A DNA stretch of 50,845 nucleotides from a virus: the IMG/VR virus record IMGVR_UViG_3300030380_006591, positions 1 to 50,845 of that record, one strand, 5' to 3'. The notes below the pieces were generated by a model. The model was not told the origin of the DNA, made no database searches, and saw only the letters and a list, made by a program, of their open reading frames with translations. The translations under genes were made by a program, and so were the position numbers. Shown here piece after piece: positions 7,878-18,200 of the stretch. Within the stretch, counting starts at the first letter, position 1, and every line of letters begins with the position of its first letter.

Positions 7878-10800
7878 TTAATACCCCGCAACAAACGATG
7901 ACTGTGGTGCAGCCGAAGTTTGTTCATTTACTGCATCGCTCTCTTCGTCTTGTTCTTGAACAACTTCGGAAGTTCCACTTTGTATATAGAAGTATTCATT
8001 ATAAGTTGGTAAATTCAAAGCTCTTTTTGGTTGAAAATATTCTACGATGTCTCTAAGTTGATCAGTCGATAATTCCTGTCCCGCTAATAGCTGTATATAA
8101 TCCTCACTCGATAAAAAACGAACCCTGCACAAAATAGAACCACCTTGGTCTAAAAGATTTTGTGCAGTAGCAGAGCTCAATGTATTCCACACTGGTAGTT
8201 TAAGTTTGTTGTTTAACAACTCTGTATTATTATCTGTTTGTTTTAGAGAACTAAAACCATCAAGATATTCGACAACTGCTACTTGTCGGTAATTCATCCA
8301 AAATGCCAAAAACTTAGAATAGTTTTTCATCGGATCAGTAGTTTGAGGGTAGGGAGGAATATTCTCGCTATCGTCGAAGAAGCTTACAAGATCTCCAACT
8401 GTATCCCCATTGTCTGAATCTTTAATCTTGGGGCGGCAGGCATCAAACGGCTGACTTCCATCTCCGCCGCCCAGAGCGGTTTCGCTATTAGTTGTAGAAA
8501 AAACCAACATACTTTTTAATTGATTTGGCATCTGACTGATAAGGCTACTTTCTATAACTTGTGCGACATTATTTTGCGTTATGTTAAGCGTTTGCCGTAA
8601 AGCGGTCAAAGAATTAAATAAGGTATTGCCTTTCGTACTAAAGTTCTTAATTCGACTATCCAAAGTTAATTCACCTAATAAAACGAAAGGTAGTTTAATT
8701 GAGCGGTCCTTCCTGTCCTCTGCACGAAATTTAACATCAATATCTCCTTTGTCTCGTTCAGAATTTTGATTTTTTATCTTCAAATCCACCTGATCAAGAT
8801 AAGTTTTTGTAGTGCTATTTTGCGTATTTTCACCGCCAATAACACTTTGAATCAAAGGAGGTCCACTATTTTGACCGCAATTCTCCTTGTCCCGTAAATT
8901 ATAAATTGTTGTCTTAATATCATCATTAACAATTTTTGGAGCAGTAAACTGTGGAACTATAACTTCATTAATGTGGACTCCAAACCTTTGCTGTAAAAGC
9001 GTTCGAGCCGAAGAATAGATTTTATTGTTGGTATTTTGATCGTTTGATTTTGCTGTTAACGTTGGGTATTGCATCCCAATACCCTCAGATTTATGTTCTA
9101 TATCTATTATGTCAGTAAAAAGTTGACCATAGCGATCAAAGTCATATTCGACTGCTGTAGAATTGCCACCTGCATAAGTTGTTTGATCTATAGTTGATCG
9201 ACCCGGTGTTCTGATTGTCTTGGCTGTCAAGTACGCATAGGACGAATCCTCAAAACTACCTACAGGTCTAGCAATAGAATTTCCTGCCCCTGAACTAAAA
9301 TACTTTTTAAACTCGTCGAATCGACGTGAGTTGTATCCGTCAAGTGAAATACTGTTTAAAATCTCATTCGGGTTATCAGAAGAGAAAACATAATCTAATC
9401 CGAATCCAATATTTTTTCCTCTTTCATATGTTGGTGAAAAGGTGTGTTCCACGGTTGAAAAATTTACCCTCGTAGATCGACTTCTATTGTTGGCAAAACC
9501 AGTTACCACTGGGTTCTCTATTCTCCCGAAAGGATCTTGTGGATAAAATTTCTCTAACTTGGAATGTATAAAATGTATGCCAAGATCAATTATGTTCTCT
9601 AGGTCTTTAATAATTTGTAAATCAACACGACCGCCGTTTATCTCAAACTGATTTTGATAATATTGTTCCAACTCTATTGCTTGACCGGATGGACTTAACG
9701 CTCCTATAAAGATATCATAAGTTTTTACCGTTTCAAATATCTTTTCAGATACGTTAATATTTTCTCCATCAATGGGTGCTATAATAGATTTTACATCTAC
9801 TAATAGTTTTCCCGTGTTGGGATCTGTGATTGAGTCATTACCTATTAAATAATCATATATTAACTTGGTCGATCTTTTCAAGCCATACATTGAATTTGCT
9901 AATCTTCGCATCATCTCAGGAGAGTTATCTATTATAGTACATTCAGCAATATATTGATAAGTTCCATTTTTTTGATAATTGACGTCTTGAGAAGTGCCAA
10001 AGTTATCATACCCTTCATAAAAGCAGATTCGAGATGTCTCAGGGAGACCCAATAAATTTACGTTAGCTTTTTCTATTTTTCCAACTAAAACTTTTGGAAA
10101 CTCCTTGTTCGGTCCTTTGACAACATTTTTTCCTATGGTCGCAAGATCATTACTTGCTAAATATCCAGAGGTCCTAACATATTGTCTATACACTTCTACT
10201 GAAATTATCGATGATAGTTTGCGTGGGGATAGATCACTGCCTCCCGAAATTAAAATCTCTGCAAGTTCATTATTTTTATACACAAATGGAAACAAGCCAT
10301 TCTTTGCTAAATACGCTTGGACATCAAAGGCAAAGATAAACCTATTGTTTTCTTTAGCATCTCGGGTGAGCCATAGATCAGAAAAATAGTTTTCTTTTTT
10401 CAAGATTTTATTTATTTCATAATTTTTACTTTTCTGAAAAGTTGTAAAAAGTTCCTCTGCTTTGTCTGCGATATTTGTATATTTCTTAACCGCAATATCA
10501 CTTGGTAATTCTTCAATTATCCTTAATTTGTCTCTATCTACATTTTCCTCAACTTTTTGTTGCCCCATCCCAACAAAAGGGTTTTCTTCTGAAACTGAAA
10601 TAAAAGTAGTTTTTCTCCCTAAAGGAGTAACAGATGAAATAATTGTGGTTCCCGTATTGATAGTAAAATTATCTTCAGGATCGTCTTTTAATATATTTGG
10701 TATATCAGTATCGTAAGCAAAAGCATAAAGAGATAACTGCTCTATGTCTTCCATTGTTTCTGGAAGGTTTATTCTTATCAAGTCCAAAAGTGCTATCTGG

Positions 10801-11264
10801 TTTTTTCTGTTTGCTATAATTTCATCGATGGCGACATCATAAATAATAATATCTTTAGCTACTGATGAGCCTTCACCTAAGCGAGATATTCGATGAGGAG
10901 TCACAAGACTAAGAGCTTCTAAATCAGTGGATACAGGAGAAAATGGACTAGAAGAATTTAAATATTGTCCTATCTTATTTGTCTGTTGTCTTAAAAAGAT
11001 ATTATATTCCGTACTTGTTACGTTCTCAAGGTCAAGATTATTATACTCATTGTATCGCTGAGAAATGTAATCCATAACCCGTGATGCTTGTTCTGACACG
11101 GTAAACACCATTCTTAAATTTACTTTTTCTAAATTAACACTTTGACGTGGTAAATGAACGTTAGAAGATACTATCAAGCTGTTGATAGTTTTATCGGTGT
11201 TTGTATTCTTCTTTTTTTCAAGGACAATAGAATCAATGCGAATGTCTGATATTAATTTAGTCAT
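7878..11264 (-). CDS. Large baseplate/tail structural protein, 1128 aa
   Basis: Unrecognised structural protein. It has no obvious catalytic motif, signal peptide or membrane segment. The first ~130 residues look like alternating beta strands and helices (SDIRIDSIVL; VFTVSEQASRVMDYISQRY), the middle is acidic and Asn-rich, and the C-terminus is an acidic, Gln/Ser-rich tail. Its ATG has no clear Shine-Dalgarno and lies 6 bases after the stop of the 306-residue gene, so translation may depend on coupling. Position between gp6-side genes and appendage genes suggests a wedge or wedge-peripheral protein. Confidence 0.7.
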   Translation of the reverse strand: MTKLISDIRIDSIVLEKKKNTNTDKTINSLIVSSNVHLPRQSVNLEKVNLRMVFTVSEQASRVMDYISQRYNEYNNLDLENVTSTEYNIFLRQQTNKIGQYLNSSSPFSPVSTDLEALSLVTPHRISRLGEGSSVAKDIIIYDVAIDEIIANRKNQIALLDLIRINLPETMEDIEQLSLYAFAYDTDIPNILKDDPEDNFTINTGTTIISSVTPLGRKTTFISVSEENPFVGMGQQKVEENVDRDKLRIIEELPSDIAVKKYTNIADKAEELFTTFQKSKNYEINKILKKENYFSDLWLTRDAKENNRFIFAFDVQAYLAKNGLFPFVYKNNELAEILISGGSDLSPRKLSSIISVEVYRQYVRTSGYLASNDLATIGKNVVKGPNKEFPKVLVGKIEKANVNLLGLPETSRICFYEGYDNFGTSQDVNYQKNGTYQYIAECTIIDNSPEMMRRLANSMYGLKRSTKLIYDYLIGNDSITDPNTGKLLVDVKSIIAPIDGENINVSEKIFETVKTYDIFIGALSPSGQAIELEQYYQNQFEINGGRVDLQIIKDLENIIDLGIHFIHSKLEKFYPQDPFGRIENPVVTGFANNRSRSTRVNFSTVEHTFSPTYERGKNIGFGLDYVFSSDNPNEILNSISLDGYNSRRFDEFKKYFSSGAGNSIARPVGSFEDSSYAYLTAKTIRTPGRSTIDQTTYAGGNSTAVEYDFDRYGQLFTDIIDIEHKSEGIGMQYPTLTAKSNDQNTNNKIYSSARTLLQQRFGVHINEVIVPQFTAPKIVNDDIKTTIYNLRDKENCGQNSGPPLIQSVIGGENTQNSTTKTYLDQVDLKIKNQNSERDKGDIDVKFRAEDRKDRSIKLPFVLLGELTLDSRIKNFSTKGNTLFNSLTALRQTLNITQNNVAQVIESSLISQMPNQLKSMLVFSTTNSETALGGGDGSQPFDACRPKIKDSDNGDTVGDLVSFFDDSENIPPYPQTTDPMKNYSKFLAFWMNYRQVAVVEYLDGFSSLKQTDNNTELLNNKLKLPVWNTLSSATAQNLLDQGGSILCRVRFLSSEDYIQLLAGQELSTDQLRDIVEYFQPKRALNLPTYNEYFYIQSGTSEVVQEQDEESDAVNEQTSAAPQSSFVAGY

Positions 11265-11269
11265 AATTG

Positions 11270-12190
11270 TTACCCGTCGTTTGCCCCATTTAAATCAAAA
11301 CCTGATGCGTCTGTTAATTCACAAGGATCAATCGGATTTCTATCAATCGTTTTGCTATACAACGTTGAATTAGTTGGCAAAGATACTCCTATAATCTCGT
11401 TATCGACAGAAATGTCTAGAAAAAATTCAACATAACTATCATTCAATGTTGGGAAAGCGTTGCCTATCTGGTCTTCGGTTCCCTGAATCCTATCCGCCAA
11501 TGTGTATGGATCTAATTGATCTGATAATATATTCGCCTTGTTTGATTTATCATTTATAAATCCTAATGATTTATGAAGCCCATCTGTACCTGAAACATAG
11601 ACCTCTATATCAAAATTCCCATTTCCCTTAAAAACAGTGTTAAGTTCTTGTACATCTATAACAAATTTATCACTACCAATAAGTGTTAAAATCGTTTCCT
11701 CTGAATCAGGGATGCTCAAACTTTCATAATTAATGTTGAGCGTTGCACTCATTTGAGGTATGGTATTATCTGCATTATAATTTGCACCAGGATGAAAACC
11801 AACATCACTTATATCTATAACGTTTATTTTCCAAGATGGGTTATGAGCAGAATTTGGATCACTATTCCCTAGCATTCGATAAAATGGAGCATTCCAAGCG
11901 TTGTCTTGAGAAAAATCATCTCTATTCCTTGCCGAAGCCAATGAAAAGACTGACCCAGGGGTAGATGTAAATCTTGTTGTGGGCTTTATTCTGGGGGTTT
12001 CATTCGCAATTCTGTTTGTTACTTGGTTCTGGGTCTCTGTTATATTAGCGTAAGACCCATCATAGATAATTGATTTGTCGTAAAAGGCATAAAAAGCTGG
12101 TGATAAAGTTCCACTGGCGAACTGTTGTCTGCCATACGGCGTAAGTTCAATATTTATCACTTCTTCTTTTTGATCAAAAAAACGAACCAT
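11270..12190 (-). CDS. Phage structural protein, LTxxGR N-terminal family, 306 aa
   Basis: Probable structural protein. Residues 1-50 (MVRFFDQKEEVINIELTPYG, then RQQFASGTLSP, FYAFYDKSIIYDG) and the following YANITETQNQVTNRI are patterns I recall from a conserved family in marine T4-like phages. The N-terminus resembles that of the 347-residue protein (L-T-x-x-G-R, then an aromatic-rich strand and D-x-x-I-x-Y). This suggests a common fold that attaches to the baseplate or tail. The C-terminus is acidic and ends shortly after a short Cys-containing stretch (DPCELTDA). GAGGGT upstream of the ATG is a plausible ribosome binding site. Confidence 0.75.
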   Translation of the reverse strand: MVRFFDQKEEVINIELTPYGRQQFASGTLSPAFYAFYDKSIIYDGSYANITETQNQVTNRIANETPRIKPTTRFTSTPGSVFSLASARNRDDFSQDNAWNAPFYRMLGNSDPNSAHNPSWKINVIDISDVGFHPGANYNADNTIPQMSATLNINYESLSIPDSEETILTLIGSDKFVIDVQELNTVFKGNGNFDIEVYVSGTDGLHKSLGFINDKSNKANILSDQLDPYTLADRIQGTEDQIGNAFPTLNDSYVEFFLDISVDNEIIGVSLPTNSTLYSKTIDRNPIDPCELTDASGFDLNGANDG

Positions 12191-12213
12191 ATCTTAAATA
12201 CCCTCAAACATTA

Positions 12214-15200
12214 TTATTTGTTACCCGCTTTTTCATCAATAACAGCTTGTGTTAGTTTTGCCTCAACTTCTTCATATTCTTTATCAAGGTCAGGACGGAA
12301 ACCAACCTTAGAGTCAATTTTAATAGCTTCAATTAATGAACAGTAATCATAAGGCCAATTAAATGTTGGATTATCCAAAGAGTGTTTTGAGATGTATGCA
12401 TTTTTAGCAAAGTCATCCCTATCGCCTAAGATCCTCTCTACTTGATCACTGGGGAGTCCCTGAAGAGTTAAGAACTCTTTAGAGTTATCGTAACCGAGCG
12501 CATTTGGTCCATCTACCTCTTGGATAATCATCTCACCATAAGTTGATATACCTTTTTGCTTAACCTTGAACACAAGCCATTTGATTTCTGGGAAGAACCC
12601 TTGCTTACAGGCTTTCTCTGCTATGTCTAAAAGGTCATATCGTGGTATACCGTCTCTGACTGCTCCCACATTGATTTGTTCCTTAAGTACCTCTGGAAAC
12701 TGTTGTGGTGTTTCTTCTACATTTGTCCCCGGCATATAATGATCTATGGCAGAAAAACTAAAATTCATTTTTCGTGATAGGTCCGGCATAATTCCTTGCC
12801 AGATATCAGCAAGATCCTGCTTTGTCAAAGTAGCACGATGCTCCATTAAATATATGACAGGTATTTGAGTTATATCCTCCCCTGCCATTATTTCGTCGTA
12901 TTCATCTCCGCCAAAAGGATTAATAGTTCTTGGAATAGAAGGATAACCCTTTGGAACCAAACCAATTAACTTTTGAGCTAAGGCTGGTGGGAATGAGTAC
13001 TTTGTAAAGTTCTTTCGGAACTCTTTTATTTTTGGTCCCAACTCTGATGGGTTACACTGTAATGTTATCAGCTTGGTCTCCCCGTTTTCATCTAGATAAA
13101 ATGGCAACGCTACAACACCCTCAGATATTGAATTTTCTCCATCCTCTGCTAGTTCACCTAGTCTTTTAGCCTTTGTAGGGTCAAATCCTTTTCGAATGAT
13201 TTCCTCGCTATCAAACCCACACAGATCAGCTAAAGAATCTACAGACCTGTTGGAATCAACAACAAACTTAGGTATCTTCTTAACGTAATTATAACTTCCT
13301 GTACCTATAGCAGTAACATTTGCTACCAAATCATACTCTTCGTCGGCTCCGGTTGGTATATCTTTTATATACATATATACCCCCTCGCCTTCGTTGGGTG
13401 AGGAGCCGTACTGATGCCACATACCCTGAGTTGAACTGGTAAATTCAGAAGCATTAACTGAAGAGGAGAAGTTATATCCAATGGTTGTAGCTGCCGGGAT
13501 GATTGGGGTTGCCGCTGCTCCGCCAGCAAATGGTCCTCCAACGGTCATAGTTGATGGGCTGATCGGTCCTCCCACAATATTCCTAATGACGCTTCCATTT
13601 ATTGCTGTTCCAATAACACTACAAGTAAGATCTAATCTTGCAGGAGTAGTGCTTTTAAAAGGAACTGCATCAACGTCTAAGTCGCCGTTGGCGAGCGCAA
13701 GATCAATGCCGCCAGCGATTTGAGTGGCGGCGTTTCCGTTGTCACCTACTAGCGACGATGAGAATGCTATTAGATATGTATTTGCATCAACTCTTGCGTG
13801 ACTTTCTTCTGCACCACCTAAGAGAAACTCAACAGCTTTAGTGCTTCCTGTGATGGCAAATGATTCCAATGAGTCTGCTGCGGTCAACAGAGCGTCATAA
13901 TCAACTATAGAAATAGATGCAGTAGCTGCCGTTCCCGAGGTAGCTGGAATTTCTGGTGTTCTTATTATGTTTGGAAAGTCAAGAATTGGACTTTCCCATT
14001 TTGACATAATTGTCCATTTGTTAGGATCTGATGATTTATATGAAGACGCCGCCGAAGTTGCAAACTCATTTCCTATATTAATTGAGGCGTCTATATCCAT
14101 TCTGTTTAGCCACGCCCTATTCCACAAATAAGCTGGTGTTGTCGTTGTCGTGAGTGTATTTCCGTAAGAGTCAACAAATGATCCTGAAGTTGCATCATAA
14201 TAACTTCCGCTTTCGTTTAAGAAATCAATGAAAACTTCGCCTCGATCGTTATCCAAAATTTCATTTAGAGTATATTCTTTCTTGTCCCCAGTTGGCATAA
14301 AAGTGATTCGAGCTAATGATGGTCCATAATAATACGGCGGGGCGAAAGGTGCGTATTCACCTCGGTGTTTAGGCCAATTAGAGCCTGAAGGTGTCCAAGA
14401 ACCTGAAGCTGCGACAACTTCCCAAGGCTTATAAATATAGCTTGTATTTGTAGAAGGTCCAAACGCAGCAGGGTTACTATACATATTAAATTGATCCGTC
14501 TTCATCAGACCAATTTCCATCATATATGCTTTTTTAGGATCGACGGCTACTGTTCGAGCCGCTGTAGTGACTTCTTGAGACCCTTTAGAGGGATTACCAA
14601 ACTGAGAGACAAATTTAGTCATCTTTCCAGGAGAACCAAACTTATTGTTTTTAGTTTTTAAGAAAAACTGTGGTACGTTTGCTATAAAGTTTGACACTGC
14701 CTTTTTATATAAATTATTTGAGTCAATTGCGCCCTCTGAAAACGAAGCTGTGACTTTAAGATGTAAAAAGGCGTTAATGTCTGACATCACTGTTGCTTGT
14801 GAACCGGTTAAGGTTTCCAGATCCGCACTTAAGTAATCTTCGGGCGACAGAATTGATTCAAAAGGTAACCTATCAGCCCAGTATAAAGCATTTACATCAG
14901 GACTAGACCAATCAAAATTATTTGAATTTCTTCGACTGTTTCCTGGTATCACACCGTTAGATGCAGCGCCGCCTGTTATATTACCATATAGGGATCCAAA
15001 AAGTGGATGACCAATTTTATATTGTGGCAGTAGTGGATCTGCTAGGATCGCTTGCTGTGTTCCAAACCCCCCAGAGTTTCGGTTGACTCTGCGGATAGGA
15101 TAGTCTACAGCGATCCCCGATTTAATTGAATTATACATAATACCAGGCGCAAAATATGGTCTGAGTAATGTTCTCCACTGGCTTCGTTCGCCGGCGTCCG

Positions 15201-18200
15201 ACCCCGTAAATAAAGCATAAGGAGCATAAGACTGTGAGAATAAAGTTGATATTTCTAATGTTCTGTTAACTGGATAGAAGCCATTATATGGTAAAAGTTT
15301 TATGATGGCGTCGGAACTGATTTCTAAATGTCGTGGATAGTTGTTAAAAATAAAGTTTATATCACCCTTATCATATGACATAAAGTCAGACAAAAATTCC
15401 ATATTGTCTGTAGTCGCATACCTAGTGTAAAAGTTTGTATTTGTGCCATCAAAGTTGGTCGTATTTGCACCCGTAATCTCAAGTGACGACGAAATAGCAG
15501 TAAATACAGAACGATTAGTTTTAAATTGAGATATATGCTCACTTACACGATACTCAGGAATAATAGTGTGCGCCTTTGCTTTTAACCTAAGATCTTGAGC
15601 CCATTCTTCATAACTATTATAAAATGGATATTCTCTAGGAGCGAGAAGACCTTTACTTTCGCCATCAACATATAGTCGCTCAGAGCCAGCGGTCCAAGGC
15701 GGTCTAGAAAAAGGTCCCCCTGGAATACGAGGCTCAACAGAAGCAGACCCAAAATTTGGTTTGCTAGCTGATCCCAGATTTCCAGTTACAAAAGCTAAAC
15801 TATAAACATATTGAGAAGAAACAATGTCTGACAGAGTATATGTGCTAAGACTACTTGTATTGTATATTGGATTGCCATCTGTCATGCGATCCTCTACTGT
15901 TCCAAAATTAGTCATCATAAGTTCACCACAAGCAGTAGTAGATTGATCAGCCAAAATTACAGGTGCAGAAAATGTTCCTGTGTTAAAAGTTGCTCCAGCG
16001 TAAGTGTGAGATAAGTCAGACCACAGATAAGAATCCATTGGCCACATAGAGGCAGTACCTGGAGCGGATGCTGCGGCAATCTGTGTTGATGGATTTCTCG
16101 GATTGTATGGAAGTTGATCTCTTCGTCGAACCACATATCCTTGGGATGTAGTGAATGGTGCAACTAGTCTTGGTACTTGTCGATTGTCTCTTTTCTCTAT
16201 TGACGGAAGATAAAACAAAACATCAAAGTTATTATAAAAAGTTGTCACAGTATCAATAAAAGCGTCACTTCTCCAATATGAGTTTTGAAATGCTAGACGA
16301 GCACGACTACCAGAAGTATAAGTATTAATCTCTCTTGGGAAGATGGTCTCACTGTAAGCAAACATTTTTATCATATTAATGCCATTTACAGAGGCATTTG
16401 TATCGCTATTTTTCTGTTCCCGTAAAACTTCGTATGGTCGCTTGGTCTTATTGAAAGCAAACTTAACATCTCCTTTAAGTTGCTTGTTAAGTTCACGGTT
16501 TGCAAAACCCATCAAAGAATTACCGTAACTGTATTCTAGCCCAAGAGTTATTTTATTTTCCGTAGTATCAGAAGGTGACCCTATAAAAGTCTCTATTTGG
16601 TGTGTTAAGGGTTTATATTTAGAAGTTATTGGCGGCTCAGTAATTTGCTGCGAATAAAAAGTTGTTATTGTATTGCCCGCTTGATCTGTTGTGGTTTTAG
16701 AGTTTGTTGATGCGGCATTATTAACTGCATCATTACTGAATATTGTTTGAGGCAACAAATCATAGGTGTTGGTTTTTCTTAAATTACGAGCAGCATTTTT
16801 ATATTGTGCTCCCAATTGCGCCCACGGTGCGCTATATGGTGTGCCATAATCAGTCCAAACATAATGCACTAGACCATCCGAAGCTGTATATGCAGACCTG
16901 CCAAAAGGTGTAGATAGGGCTGCTTTTGTTAGGAAAATATGTTCTGGATATTTAGACCCAGATAAAACATAGTTGCTGTATGTATTAGTATTGGAACCCG
17001 ACAAAGAGAAAAACCACTGAGTGCTGTCTCCTGCCGGGATTGGTCTATTGAAAAAGTAAGTGTCAAAAAGATTTCCTGTTACAAATGTGTTATTAGAGGA
17101 GACTATACGCTGTGTCTCATTTCTTTGCACCTTATAAACTGCTGCTATAGTAGTGCTAGTGCCAGATTCAAAACCCCCAAACAAGGTATGAGTCCCAAGC
17201 TTTTTCAGATAAGGCATACGCACTGCCAAGTTTCTAAAAGGCAGTGCAGAATTGGGTGAAAATTGATCAGAGGCTACGTCTCTAAATTGCTGCTTGGAAG
17301 TCTGTTTGCCGCCAGGAGCACTGAACCGATTAACGAAAATGGTGTCATTAGTTCTACGTGATGCTATTTGACGAGGCGCTGGGTAATCTGCTGAACCTAT
17401 AAGTCCTGCTGCTCTTCTGGCTGGAGTTGTGATGAATGCACTTGGAGCACTGTAGTTATAATTGGCAGTATTAAATGCCAGGTCCATATTAGTTGCTGCA
17501 CGGTTAGCAGTCTGAACTACTTCATAGTTTTTGACATAATTGCCAACTATTCTAACACTATCAGAAGTAAATAATGTTTTTATGTTACCAATATTTACTG
17601 GTGCTTTAGGTCCAAGACCTCTTAAATATTTACCTTGAGGGTTGCCAACAGTTGGTTCATTCATGGTCCTTGTTATTACAGACCCGCCAGCAAAAGTAGG
17701 AGTGGGTGTCACAAGACCACTTGCAACCGCATTGCCGGCAAAAGCTGTGCCATTATCTCTGACTCCCGCAAAAGTACCAGTGATCAATACTTGATTACTG
17801 CCCAAACCCACACCAGATCCTATTACCGCACCTAAAGGTAAACTATCTCCTGAGGCAGCAGCATTCAGACTTGCTACTATCGCTTCAGCAGCACCATCAG
17901 CATCAAGTGCGTCGGCAATACCGATCACTGTTTTTGTAGAGGACGCCCTAACAACACCAGCATTGAATTGAGCCGAATAAGAAACGCCCCCAAGAGTCAA
18001 AGTTAGAATCTTGCCATTTAGATCAGCGAAGGGGTCTGCACCATTATCTACTGTTAGAGTTGCTGTAGCTGCACTGGCGGGGCTTAATATAATGTTAAAA
18101 GATTCTTGCCGTTCGGTAGTTCTTAGTGGGGCATTATGTCTAGATAAAATACCGCCGACAAACCTTTCGGTGAAAGGCCCCTGTGCAGGAACTTCACCCT

